Assembly: GCF_041320665.1 (NCBI RefSeq)
Contig: NZ_CP166730.1
Location: 4,340,001-4,404,000, forward strand
Direction of reading: 5' to 3'
DNA: 64,000 bases
Source of the DNA: Comamonas sp. GB3 AK4-5
GTDB lineage: Bacteria > Pseudomonadota > Gammaproteobacteria > Burkholderiales > Burkholderiaceae_C
Under the pieces are notes generated by a model. It made no database searches, was not told the origin of the DNA, and saw only the letters and a program-made list of their open reading frames with translations. This document shows positions 44,256-52,702 of the stretch, one piece after another; position 1 is the first letter of the stretch, and each line of letters begins with the position of its first letter. Made by a program: the position numbers and the translations under genes.

Positions 44256-45347
44256 TTAAAACCGGTGGCTCAGCCCCATGCCAAAGCCGGTCTGGTTCAC
44301 GCCCGGCATCGGCGTCCCTCCCGCCTGGGCGTTACTGGCGCCGAAAGCGGCGTTGCCACTGTTTTTGATATAGCCCAGCGAGCCATAGACTGCCGTGCGC
44401 TTGGACAGCTTGTAGATGCTGCGCAGCACCACCAACTGGCCCTTGTCCGCGCTGCCCTGGTAGCTCAGCAGGTTGTACTGGGCGTCGAACGTCCACTGCC
44501 CCACGGGGTAGCTCAGCCCCACAAACCACAGCTTGCTGCGGGGCTCGGTCTGATCGCCATCGTTCTTGCGGCGCATATAGCCGGCCCCGATCTTGGTGCC
44601 GCCGAGCAGCGCATAGCCGCTGAGCATGGCGCGCTTGTCGCGTTTGTCGCTGCTGTCCAGGCCCGCGAAAGCGCCGGGGCCACCACGCAGCTCGTCGTAG
44701 GCCAGCGCCACACCCCATGCGGCCGCGTCGTACTTGAGCATGGCAGACCATTCGCGGCAGGCCTTGGCATCCGTGCTGCTCTCACCAGGGCAGTTGGTGC
44801 CCCCGGGGTTGCCAGCATCGACGGTGTCACGGCCAAAGCTATAGCTTGCCCCCAGCGTCACACCCGAGAATGTGCCCTTGTAGGAGATCGCATTGTCGGC
44901 GCGCGCATTGGCCAGGTAGCTGTCCAGGCCGGACATGCTGTGCATATTCGGCCCAATGACATCGGCATCCAGCGAGGACCAAAACAGCATGGTGTATTGG
45001 CGACCCAGCCCCAGCGCGCCCCAGGCGTTTTGCACGCTGACAAAGGACTGGCGACCAAAGCCCCGCCCTCCCTGGTTGAGCCCACCCGAGTCGGGCGCAA
45101 TGCCCATCTCCAGCGTGAAGCCGGCGCTGAGGCCGCCACCCAGGTCCTCGCGACCGCGAAAGCCCAGCAGTGAAGGCACGCTGCCCGTCAGGCCGGGCAT
45201 GCGCGTGAGACCGGACCGGCTCTCACCCACATGGTTCATGTACTCGACGGCGGTGTCCAAGACACCATAGATTTGCACGGACGATTGCGCATGGGCAAGC
45301 GTTCCCAGGCACACCAATGCGATGGCAGCAGCTGTTCTTTTCCACAT
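44256..45347 (-). CDS. Gram-negative general porin
   Basis: The 363-residue protein has a signal peptide (MWKRTAAAIALVCLGTLAHA), then SSVQIYGVLDTAVEYMNHVG, the standard start of Burkholderiales porins, and it ends in a C-terminal phenylalanine (LSHRF) as beta-barrel proteins do. Internal GFRGREDLGGGLSAGFTLE and FGRQSFV motifs are typical. It is a trimeric 16-strand channel in the outer membrane. It follows the vanB-like gene by 111 bases, so it may aid entry of the aromatic substrates of this locus. Confidence 0.93.
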   Translation of the reverse strand: MWKRTAAAIALVCLGTLAHAQSSVQIYGVLDTAVEYMNHVGESRSGLTRMPGLTGSVPSLLGFRGREDLGGGLSAGFTLEMGIAPDSGGLNQGGRGFGRQSFVSVQNAWGALGLGRQYTMLFWSSLDADVIGPNMHSMSGLDSYLANARADNAISYKGTFSGVTLGASYSFGRDTVDAGNPGGTNCPGESSTDAKACREWSAMLKYDAAAWGVALAYDELRGGPGAFAGLDSSDKRDKRAMLSGYALLGGTKIGAGYMRRKNDGDQTEPRSKLWFVGLSYPVGQWTFDAQYNLLSYQGSADKGQLVVLRSIYKLSKRTAVYGSLGYIKNSGNAAFGASNAQAGGTPMPGVNQTGFGMGLSHRF

Positions 45348-45458
45348 TTCCTACCTCCGTTGTACAAACGTTTGGAAATCTCCTGTCGTGTTCCTCTGGT
45401 GGTTTTCAAGTGGTGGTATCTGTGTCTGCGGCCTCCTTGCTTTCATGCATTCATGGCG

Positions 45459-46454
45459 TCACAAGTCCAGCACCAGCCGTGCCGATCTGGCACGCGAGCA
45501 GCAGGGCGTGAACTGGTCGTTCGCGGCCCGCTCCTCTTCGGTCAGGTACATGTCACGGTGATCGGGCTCGCCCGCCAGAACCCGCGTCAGGCAGGTGCCG
45601 CAAACACCTTGCTCACAGGAAGTCGGCACGCATACGCCTATGGATTCCAGCGCCTGCACCACGGTCTGCCCGGCAGCCACGCACACCACCTCGCCGGTGC
45701 TGGCCAGCTCCACCTCAAAGCTCTGGTCCTCGTCGTGGTGGACCACCTCACCCGCAAAGCATTCCCAGTGCAGCCGCTCCTGAGGCCAGCCTGCGGCCTC
45801 GGCCGCGCCCAGCACCGCATCCATAAAGCCCTTGGGCCCGCAGACATACAAATGCGTGTCCGGACTGGCCTGCTCCAGTAGCGCGGCTAGCTGGAGTTGC
45901 GGCCTGTTGTGCTCATCGTCCACATACAGATGTGCCTGGTGCGCCCAGGGGGCAGACTCGATGGCATCGGCAAAGGCCATGCGCTCACGCGTGCGGGCGC
46001 AGTAATGCAGCGCAAAGTCCGCACCCTCACGCGCCAGGCAGCGCGCCATGGCCAGCATCGGGGTGATCCCTATGCCCCCGGCCAGCAACAGGTGTTTGCA
46101 GGCCTGGGCGTCCAGGGCAAAGTGATTGCGCGGCGCGCTGATGCTCAGTTGCTGGCCGGTTTGCAACTGCTCATGCACGGCAGCCGAGCCGCCACGCGAG
46201 GCGCTTTCGCGCAGCACGGCGATCACATAGCGGTCAGGCTCGGCGCAGTCGTTGCACAGCGAATACGGGCGCACCAGACCACCGGGCAAATGCACATCGA
46301 TATGCGCCCCGGCTGCGAAGGCCGGCAGGCTTTGCCCCTCCAGCGGCCGCAGCTCCAGGCTGCAGATGTCCAGAGCCTCGGTCTTCTTGCAGGCGATGCG
46401 CACACCAAGGCGGGTGCTCTCACGCAGGGGAAAGATTTTTTCTTCCTTGCTCAT
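45459..46454 (-). CDS. vanB: VanB-type oxygenase reductase (flavin, NAD and plant-type 2Fe-2S)
   Basis: The 331-residue protein passes electrons from NADH to a Rieske oxygenase. It has an FMN-binding region (RPYSLCN, residues 62-68), an NAD-binding domain (LLLAGGIGITPMLAMA, about 122-137; YVCGPKGFMDAV, about 203-214) and a C-terminal plant-type 2Fe-2S domain with cysteines C280, C285 and C288 plus a fourth at C318 or C319. Its ATG overlaps the stop of the adjacent oxygenase gene by 4 bases. It may serve both that oxygenase and the VanA protein encoded upstream. Confidence 0.9.
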   Translation of the reverse strand: MSKEEKIFPLRESTRLGVRIACKKTEALDICSLELRPLEGQSLPAFAAGAHIDVHLPGGLVRPYSLCNDCAEPDRYVIAVLRESASRGGSAAVHEQLQTGQQLSISAPRNHFALDAQACKHLLLAGGIGITPMLAMARCLAREGADFALHYCARTRERMAFADAIESAPWAHQAHLYVDDEHNRPQLQLAALLEQASPDTHLYVCGPKGFMDAVLGAAEAAGWPQERLHWECFAGEVVHHDEDQSFEVELASTGEVVCVAAGQTVVQALESIGVCVPTSCEQGVCGTCLTRVLAGEPDHRDMYLTEEERAANDQFTPCCSRARSARLVLDL

Positions 46455-47533
46455 GCGGGCTCTCCCTGCTGGACCTTGGCACTGGCGGTGCGCAGGCGCT
46501 CGATGACACGCCGCGCGCGATTCGGGCCCACATCCACATGGATGTCGACCACGGGGCGCACGCCAAAGCGCTGCTGATTGCGGAACTGGGCCTCAATCAC
46601 CACCTTGTCTTCTGCGAAGGTGGCCGCCGTCTGCTCGATCACCAGTTGCGTGGGGTCCTGCATCTGCGGGTGCGGGTTGGTGGCGATGGTCCAGAAGTAA
46701 TGGGACGAGGTCTCGGTCTCCGGCGTCACGCCGTGAAAGCCGCGCATGTGAAAACCTTCGCGCTGCGGGTTGTCGAGCCGGTCTGCCCCCTGGTCCATGG
46801 CACCTGTCCAGATGCACACATGGGAGGGGTGAAATTCCACCTCCTGCCAGCGGTCTATGCGGCCCTTGAAAGGCCAGGCTGCGCTATAGGTCGGCGGCGG
46901 CGCGGAATCAGGCATCCAGCGCACCACCTTGACCGAATCGCCCTCCTGGCTGACCTTGAGCTCGGCATTCATGTGCGCGCTGGCATTGCCGCCTATGGTC
47001 TTGAGGTGCACATAGCCCAGATGGCTCAAATCCAGCAGGTTGTCGTGAATCAGCTGGTAGGGCGCCTCGTAGTGATAAATGCCGCCGCCAAAGCGATAGG
47101 CCGGATCGCTGTGCACGCCATAGGCTGGCGGCGCTTCTGCTGGCAGGGCGTCTGGCGTGGCCCCCATCCAGATCCAGAGGATCTGGTCGCGCTCGCGCAA
47201 TTCAAAGGACTTGACGCAGGCCTTGGCCGGAATGCGCTCCTGACCTGGTATTTCCAGGCAGCGCCCGCCACGGTCGAACAGCAGACCGTGGTAGCCACAG
47301 CGCAGGCCTCGGCCTTCCACCGTACCGCAAGACAAGGGGAGCTCGCGGTGGCAGCAGCGGTCTTCCAGCGCCGCGACCTGACCGTCTGCACAACGAAACA
47401 GCACCAGGGGGTGGCCGAGCAGCGTGCGTGCCAGCGGCGCCTCTTTCAGCTCCCAGGAAAAACCTGCCACATACCATTGGTTCAAAGGAAAAGCCGGCAT
47501 CGATGCGCACAGCGCATCAGCGGTTGGGGTCAT
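46451..47533 (-). CDS. Rieske non-heme iron oxygenase, VanA-related (possible isovanillate demethylase)
   Basis: The 360-residue oxygenase has a Rieske cluster (C60, H62, C79, H82) and mononuclear iron ligands H171 and H176 in DLSHLGYVH. It is clearly in the VanA group but differs from the VanA encoded at 49778-50857, so it should act on another methoxy-aromatic acid. From memory, Comamonas testosteroni has such a second enzyme (IvaA) for isovanillate; I cannot check this here. ATG 47533 starts MTPTADALCASMPAFP. The stop overlaps the reductase start by 4 bases, so the two are a translated pair. Confidence 0.88.
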   Translation of the reverse strand: MTPTADALCASMPAFPLNQWYVAGFSWELKEAPLARTLLGHPLVLFRCADGQVAALEDRCCHRELPLSCGTVEGRGLRCGYHGLLFDRGGRCLEIPGQERIPAKACVKSFELRERDQILWIWMGATPDALPAEAPPAYGVHSDPAYRFGGGIYHYEAPYQLIHDNLLDLSHLGYVHLKTIGGNASAHMNAELKVSQEGDSVKVVRWMPDSAPPPTYSAAWPFKGRIDRWQEVEFHPSHVCIWTGAMDQGADRLDNPQREGFHMRGFHGVTPETETSSHYFWTIATNPHPQMQDPTQLVIEQTAATFAEDKVVIEAQFRNQQRFGVRPVVDIHVDVGPNRARRVIERLRTASAKVQQGEPA

Positions 47534-47568
47534 CACATACTCTCCAGATCTCAGGGTTCCAAATGCGC

Positions 47569-48993
47569 TCAGTGCGCGGCGAGTGCGGCCATTCCGTCCT
47601 TGCCTGTGCGGGAGGCTGAAGGGCTCGCAATCCTGTGCAGGGAAACGATGACTGCGGCAAACACAAAGGCCAGGCCATAGCCGACATACAGCTGGTTGGG
47701 TGACCAGGCGGCATCCAGCAAGCTGCCGGCAGCCAGGGGGGACACGATGGCGCCTATGCGCCCCACGCCTATGCCCCAGCCCATGCCGGTGGCGCGCACG
47801 TCGCTGCCATAAACGACGGGGGCAATCGCATACAGGCCGGCCACGCAGGCGTTCACAAAGATGCCAATCAAAAAGGCCAGCGCATACAGCACCCACAGCG
47901 CACCGGAGCTGCCGACCAAAAAACACAGCAGCGCGGCCGTGACCAGCATGAAGACCGCCAGCACACGGTGAATCGCAAAACGCGCGGCCAGCAGCCCCAG
48001 CAAGGTGGCCCCCAGAATGCCGCCCAGGCTGAGCAGCACGCCGCAGGTCACGCCCTGCTCTGCGCTCAGGCCCGATGCCGCCAGTAACTTGGGCGTCCAG
48101 CTCATCACAAAGTAAAAGCCGAACATCACCGCAAAAAACGACAGCCAGACCAGCATGGTGGGCCGGCGCAGACCGGGGGAAAACAGTTGCAGCGGGCCAC
48201 GCGGCTTGGCCGCACCCACTCGTGCAACGGGAGCAGGCAGGCCGGACAGCTCTGGCAGACCCAGCCGGCCGAGCAAGGCATTGAGCTTTTCCAGCGCCTT
48301 CTTGGGGCGGCGGGCCAGCAAGAAGTCCAGCGACTCCGGCAGGGCCAAGCAGGCGATCACAAAGACCGCCAGCGTACAAAGGCCTCCGAACAGAAAGACC
48401 GAGCGCCAGCCGTGGTGTGCGAGCAACCAGACCGCAATGCTGCCGCCGATGGTGGCGCCCAGTGCATAGCCTGTGGACTGCAGGGTCACGGCCAGGCTGC
48501 GCCAGCGCAGCGAGGCGTATTCGCTGGCAATCACATTGCTGCAGGCCAGGATGCCGCCTACCCCAAGCCCGGTGACCACCCGCGAGGCCGCCAGCTGCAT
48601 CGCGGTCTGGCTCCATGCGGATGCCAGCATGCCCAGGCCTGCGATCAGCAGACAGGCCAGCACCAGGGGCCGGCGCCCGAGCTTGTCGGCCCAGGGCGCG
48701 AGCAGCAGCGATCCCCCGGCCATGCCAAACAGTCCGGCGCTGAGCAAAAAGCCCAGCTCGGAACCGCTGAGATGCCAGTGCGCCGAGACGGCAGAAGCGG
48801 TAAAGGCCATGACCATCACATCAAAGCCATCGATCATGTTGAGGGCCATGCAGACCCCCACGACAGCCCACTGGAATCCAGTCATGGGCTGCTGGTCCAG
48901 ATGCGTGCGCAGGTCTGGATGCCTCGCGCTGTCTCCTGCGGCAGACGCTGCTGTGCCGCTTGCGGATTGGGCTCTGGGAATGGGCCATTTCAT
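47569..48993 (-). CDS. MFS transporter, aromatic acid:H+ symporter (AAHS) family
   Basis: The 474-residue protein has 12 predicted membrane helices, the AAHS-type NMIDGFDVMVMAFTASAVS in helix 1, and the MFS loop DKLGRRPLVLACLL. It is similar in layout to PcaK/VanK transporters and likely imports an aromatic acid such as vanillate or isovanillate. I chose ATG 48993 (MKWPIPRAQS) because AGGAGA lies just upstream. It lies 35 bases before the oxygenase gene. Two palindromes lie directly upstream, so it is a probable target of the MarR protein. Confidence 0.9.
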   Translation of the reverse strand: MKWPIPRAQSASGTAASAAGDSARHPDLRTHLDQQPMTGFQWAVVGVCMALNMIDGFDVMVMAFTASAVSAHWHLSGSELGFLLSAGLFGMAGGSLLLAPWADKLGRRPLVLACLLIAGLGMLASAWSQTAMQLAASRVVTGLGVGGILACSNVIASEYASLRWRSLAVTLQSTGYALGATIGGSIAVWLLAHHGWRSVFLFGGLCTLAVFVIACLALPESLDFLLARRPKKALEKLNALLGRLGLPELSGLPAPVARVGAAKPRGPLQLFSPGLRRPTMLVWLSFFAVMFGFYFVMSWTPKLLAASGLSAEQGVTCGVLLSLGGILGATLLGLLAARFAIHRVLAVFMLVTAALLCFLVGSSGALWVLYALAFLIGIFVNACVAGLYAIAPVVYGSDVRATGMGWGIGVGRIGAIVSPLAAGSLLDAAWSPNQLYVGYGLAFVFAAVIVSLHRIASPSASRTGKDGMAALAAH

Positions 48994-49019
48994 GGGTGTC
49001 TCCTGTGTTGACTTAATCA

Positions 49020-49053
49020 TTCAGCACACTGAACCTTATTCAGCTTACTGAAT
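49020..49053. promoter_or_regulatory. Two tandem palindromic operators upstream of the MFS gene
   Basis: TTCAG-CACA-CTGAA (49020-49033) and ATTCAG-CTTA-CTGAAT (49038-49053) share TTCAG-N4-CTGAA and have centres 19 bp apart. They lie 27 to 60 bases upstream of the MFS ATG at 48993. MarR-family dimers bind sites of this kind, and a marR gene lies just upstream, so these are its likely operators. Confidence 0.7.
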
Positions 49054-49170
49054 GAATGTAGGCACAATCACAGGGCTTTCCCGCGCAGAGAGCGATCGCT
49101 TACATCATGAAATCAAATACAGAATGACCCAGCATGGCCAGGCCCTGCCACACGCGGCGGCCACTGAAAG

Positions 49171-49674
49171 CTATTCGCAGCTTTTTTCGGCCACTTCCGC
49201 CCGCAAAACGGCCGATGCCGCCGCAGCCTCACCGACATCGTGCAGCTGCACGAACTTGTGCAACAGGCGCTTGAATTCCACCTGTTCCTCGGGCTCCAGC
49301 GGCGAGAGCATGCGCTGGCGCAACGCATGCACATGGGGCACAAAAGATGCCAGCATGGCCTCCCCCTCAGGCGTGAGGCTCAGGCTACGCTGGCGCCGGG
49401 GCAATATCTCGCGATGAATCCAGCCCTTGCTCTCCAGGCGCGCGGCAATGTCGGCCGTCGTGGAAGTGTCCAGCGCCACCAGCCGCGCCAGCGTGACCTG
49501 GTCTATGCCTGGCGCCTCCTGCAGCATGCGCAAAACAGCGTACTGCACCGGCGTGACATCAGGCCCCAGCGCATCGCGAAACAGCTGCATGGCAATCTGC
49601 TGCGCGCGGCGGATCAAATGGCCGGGCTGGTGGTACAGGTCCAGGGAAAGCGGGTCGGTGGCAGAAGATGGCAT
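49171..49674 (-). CDS. MarR-family transcriptional regulator
   Basis: The 167-residue protein has a MarR winged helix (residues about 35-115, with VTPVQYAVLRMLQEAPGIDQ and TTADIAARLESKGWIHRE, and the wing RRQRSLSLTPEGEAML). I chose ATG 49674 (MPSSATDPLSLDLYHQ) over one five codons earlier. It lies between vanA and the MFS gene on the same strand and most likely represses the local methoxy-aromatic genes through the palindromes at 49020-49053. Its ligand could be vanillate, isovanillate or an acyl-CoA; this is not shown. Confidence 0.88.
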   Translation of the reverse strand: MPSSATDPLSLDLYHQPGHLIRRAQQIAMQLFRDALGPDVTPVQYAVLRMLQEAPGIDQVTLARLVALDTSTTADIAARLESKGWIHREILPRRQRSLSLTPEGEAMLASFVPHVHALRQRMLSPLEPEEQVEFKRLLHKFVQLHDVGEAAAASAVLRAEVAEKSCE

Positions 49675-49777
49675 GCTGCAGCGAAACAAAGGCTACCGAG
49701 AGGTGAGTCTTTGAGGGTACAGCATTCATACATTCTTCGTACATTGCCATTTCCGCCAGGCTGGCCAAGCCTGGCCC

Positions 49778-50857
49778 TTAGGCTTGTGCCGCAGCAGGCC
49801 TCTGCACCGGCTGCTCACGGTCAATCCACTGCGCGATGAGCTTGCGCGACTGCACACCGCCCGCATCGATGCTGAGCTTGAGCAGCTGGCGCTCGGGATG
49901 CTCCGCCAGATTGCGCTGCTGCCGCTCCAGCATTTCCAGATCCTCGCTGAAGATCTTGTGCTGACCCGCACGAATCTGCTCGGTGACCGCCGCATCGCCC
50001 GGATTGAACTTGCGCGCCATGCCCCAGAAATACCACATGGAGTCTTCGGTCTCGGGGGTGATGAAGTCCACGACCACGCTGTAGACCTTGTGTGCATCCT
50101 CCGCCGCATAGCCCCCTTTGCCCGCATGGGCCACGCCGACCTCGATCAGCACATGACTGGGCGGCGTGAAGCGGCAGATCTGCCAGCGGTCCACCTTCAC
50201 ATCGTCGGCCAGGCCGTTGCTGCGCAGCGCCATCTGCCAAAACGGTGGCGCGGGAATATCGTGCATGAAGCGACTGGTCACCACCTCGGTCTCGCCATGC
50301 ACCTCGGTCTTGCAAGGCGTCTCGTCAATCTCGGCCTGGCCAATGCTGGCGGCATGCACATAGGTCTCGTGCGTGAGGTCCATGAGGTTGTCAACCATCA
50401 GCCGGTAGTCTGCCTGGATGTGGAACAGCCCCCCGCCGTAAGCCCACTCGGGATTGGCATGCCAGTGCAGCGGCGGAATCAACGCGGCGTCGGCCTGTTC
50501 CCGGTCACCGGGCCAGACCCAGATAAAACCATAGCGCTCCTCCACCGCATAACTCTTGATCGCAGGAAAGCCGCGCACACGCTGGCCCGGCATGGCAATC
50601 ACCCGGCCATCACAACCCATCTCCAGGCCGTGGTAGCCGCAGACCAGCTTGCCCTCGCAGACCCGCCCCAGGGACAGGGGTGCACCCCGGTGCGGGCAAA
50701 AGTCCTCGACGCAGGCAATCTGGCCCTGCTGCGCCCGGTAGAACACCATGCGCGCATTGCAGATCTGGCGGCCCAGGGGCTTGTCCTGGACTTCGGCCGC
50801 CATCGCGGCCACATACCAGGCGTTGCGCGGAAAAGTGCTTGGCTCGGAGGTTCGCAT
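49778..50857 (-). CDS. vanA: Vanillate O-demethylase oxygenase subunit
   Basis: The 359-residue protein has the VanA pattern through nearly its whole length: FPRNAWYVAAMAAEV, NARMVFYRAQQGQ, CPHRGAPLSLG, and DRWQICRFTPPSHVLIEVG. Rieske ligands are C54, H56, C73 and H76; the catalytic iron ligands are H163 and H168 in DLTHETYVH. It removes the methyl group of vanillate to give protocatechuate and formaldehyde, with electrons from a VanB-type reductase. ATG 50857 follows AAGGAG. The nearest reductase gene is at 45459-46454, four genes away on the same strand. Confidence 0.94.
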   Translation of the reverse strand: MRTSEPSTFPRNAWYVAAMAAEVQDKPLGRQICNARMVFYRAQQGQIACVEDFCPHRGAPLSLGRVCEGKLVCGYHGLEMGCDGRVIAMPGQRVRGFPAIKSYAVEERYGFIWVWPGDREQADAALIPPLHWHANPEWAYGGGLFHIQADYRLMVDNLMDLTHETYVHAASIGQAEIDETPCKTEVHGETEVVTSRFMHDIPAPPFWQMALRSNGLADDVKVDRWQICRFTPPSHVLIEVGVAHAGKGGYAAEDAHKVYSVVVDFITPETEDSMWYFWGMARKFNPGDAAVTEQIRAGQHKIFSEDLEMLERQQRNLAEHPERQLLKLSIDAGGVQSRKLIAQWIDREQPVQRPAAAQA

Positions 50858-51110
50858 AGGGGCTCCTTGTCGTCGTGGGAATGCGCTGCCAACGCGACCC
50901 GCACAAGCTCGAAATGGGCTCTCGCAAGTCACGGCCCATCATGCCCCCCACGGCCACCGGCATGCAGAAACCCACGCCGCAACCAATTGCAATTCACAGT
51001 ACCTGCTGTAACGTTCCTATTTCAGTCTTTCAGGCCGCTCAGGCAATGCAGAAAAGCGATAGACGCTATTAATTCAAAAGCATCCGCACCCCATCCCTGA
51101 ACACGGCCAC

Positions 51111-52097
51111 TCAGACCGCCGACACCAGGGGCTGGCCCTGCAGATGCGCCTGCACATTGGCCACAAAGCGGTCCACCGTGGCCTGCACCGAGGCGGGCGA
51201 CCAGCCCGCCACATGGGGGGTGAGCAGCACATTGGGCAAGTCCAGCAGGGCCTGCGGCGGCAGCGGCTCGCTCTCGTACACATCCAGGGCGGCGGCGCCC
51301 AGGGCACCGCTGCGCAGCACAGCGGCCAGGGCGGCAGTGTCGATCACGCTGCCGCGTGCAATGTTCACCACATGGCCTTGCGGGCCCAGGGCGCGCAGCA
51401 CCGGCGCATTCACCAGATGCTGGGTGGTCGCGCCACCGGGCGTGGCCACCACCAGCACATCGGCCCAGTCGGCCAGCGCCAGCAGGCTGTCGAAATACTG
51501 CCAGGGCGCATCGGCCTTGGGACTGCGGTTGTGGTAGCCCACCTGCATCTCAAAAACCTGGGCGCGCAGCGCAATCTTGCGGCCTATGGTGCCCAGGCCC
51601 AGCACGCCCAGGCGCTTGCCGGTAATGCCTGCAGGCAGCGGCAATGCCGTGCGCCAGACTCCCGCTCGCAATTGCTGGTCGTAGTGCTTCAACTGGCGCA
51701 CGCTGGCCAGCACCAGGGCCATGGCATGGTCGGCCACGCAGCTGTCGTTGGTGCCTGCGCCGTTGCCGGTGGCAATGCCGTGGGCACGGGCATGGGCCAC
51801 GTCCACTTTTTCATAGCCCGCGCCCAGGGCACACACCAGCTGTAGTGCAGGCAGCAAGTCCATTTCGGCCGCACTCAAGCCAATCGAGCCAATGGTCAGC
51901 ACCACCTGCACGCGTGCGGCGTGCTGGCGCATGGCAGCCTGGGCCGCCTCGGCTTCCGGGGCGTAAACCAGCTCCAGCGCGGGCAGTTGCTGGGCCATCT
52001 GCTGCAGATGGAAATCAGCCATGACGGTGTTGACCAGCAGGACGGGGCGGGGGGGAGATGAAGCGGGCAAAGCAGGTGCAGGGGTCGGGGAAGTCAT
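51111..52097 (-). CDS. D-2-hydroxyacid dehydrogenase (NAD(P)-dependent)
   Basis: The 328-residue enzyme has the split Rossmann fold of the D-2-hydroxyacid dehydrogenase family: VLGLGTIGRKIALRA for the cofactor, VNIARGSVID with the catalytic arginine, DVYESEPLP with the glutamate, and LTPHVAGW with the catalytic histidine. It interconverts 2-oxo and D-2-hydroxy acids; hydroxypyruvate or glyoxylate is a common substrate. I chose ATG 52097 (MTSPTPAP). It is divergent from the DUF2946 gene and stands alone. Confidence 0.88.
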   Translation of the reverse strand: MTSPTPAPALPASSPPRPVLLVNTVMADFHLQQMAQQLPALELVYAPEAEAAQAAMRQHAARVQVVLTIGSIGLSAAEMDLLPALQLVCALGAGYEKVDVAHARAHGIATGNGAGTNDSCVADHAMALVLASVRQLKHYDQQLRAGVWRTALPLPAGITGKRLGVLGLGTIGRKIALRAQVFEMQVGYHNRSPKADAPWQYFDSLLALADWADVLVVATPGGATTQHLVNAPVLRALGPQGHVVNIARGSVIDTAALAAVLRSGALGAAALDVYESEPLPPQALLDLPNVLLTPHVAGWSPASVQATVDRFVANVQAHLQGQPLVSAV

Positions 52098-52233
52098 CAA
52101 CGTCTTTCTAGGCAGGCTCACAGTACACGGCCATGCTCTTATAACGCGTTCTTTTATGTCTTACGTGCAGTTGCTTCTTCCGTCGGTGCGCGCCGGGCTT
52201 TCCGGTCATGTTCACGGAGATAATCCGTCGCCC

Positions 52234-52611
52234 ATGTCCACACCCCACCCACTTCGACTGCGGAGCACCGGCCTCTGGGGCCGCTGGGTGTGGCTATGGT
52301 TCATGGCGTCTTTGCTGGCCGCGGCGGCATCGCCCATGGTGCACCCCAGGGAAATGGAATGGGTGTGCGCCAGCGCCGGCACGATGAAGCTGGTGCCCAA
52401 GACCGAAGACGGTGTGCAAGAAGTCGGGGCCGCCCATGCCGATTGCCCCATGTGCATGCCGTTGGATGCACCACCCCCTGGAGCACTGCCCCGGCTGCAT
52501 CCCCCGCTGCCACAGCCTTTGCGCCATGCATTGCGGCCCATTCCTGCGGCCCGCATTGCCGCCCTCACGGCCGCCCCGTTGCCGGCGCGTGGCCCACCTC
52601 TCTCGCTCTGA
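52234..52611 (+). CDS. DUF2946-type small secreted protein beside a TonB receptor
   Basis: The 125-residue protein has an N-terminal hydrophobic segment (WVWLWFMASLLAAAASPMVH) that may be a signal or anchor, then a conserved EWVCASAGTMKLV, and a CPMC motif (ADCPMCMPLD) seen in DUF2946 proteins, followed by a Pro-rich tail. In other proteobacteria such genes lie beside copper or TonB-receptor genes, as here. The CPMC cysteines could bind a metal; no function is shown. ATG 52234 is the best start, with a GGAGA site further upstream. Confidence 0.7.
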   Translation: MSTPHPLRLRSTGLWGRWVWLWFMASLLAAAASPMVHPREMEWVCASAGTMKLVPKTEDGVQEVGAAHADCPMCMPLDAPPPGALPRLHPPLPQPLRHALRPIPAARIAALTAAPLPARGPPLSL

Positions 52612-52702
52612 TTGGCCATTGTCTTCACCGCGCAGCCCGCAGCAGCGGAGCTGTGCATGCCATCTGCACATTGCTGCCCCCAAGGGGCACAGAGGGGTTT
52701 TC

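Noticed and set aside
41893..44259. A 788-codon plus-strand open frame.
   Set aside because: It is the shadow of the Na/Pi-cotransporter gene on the minus strand; its protein is Gln/His-rich without motifs.
46451..48616. A 721-codon minus-strand frame that seems to fuse another domain to the Rieske oxygenase.
   Set aside because: The first half is an out-of-frame reading of the MFS gene; the oxygenase has its own ATG at 47533 with the standard VanA-type start.
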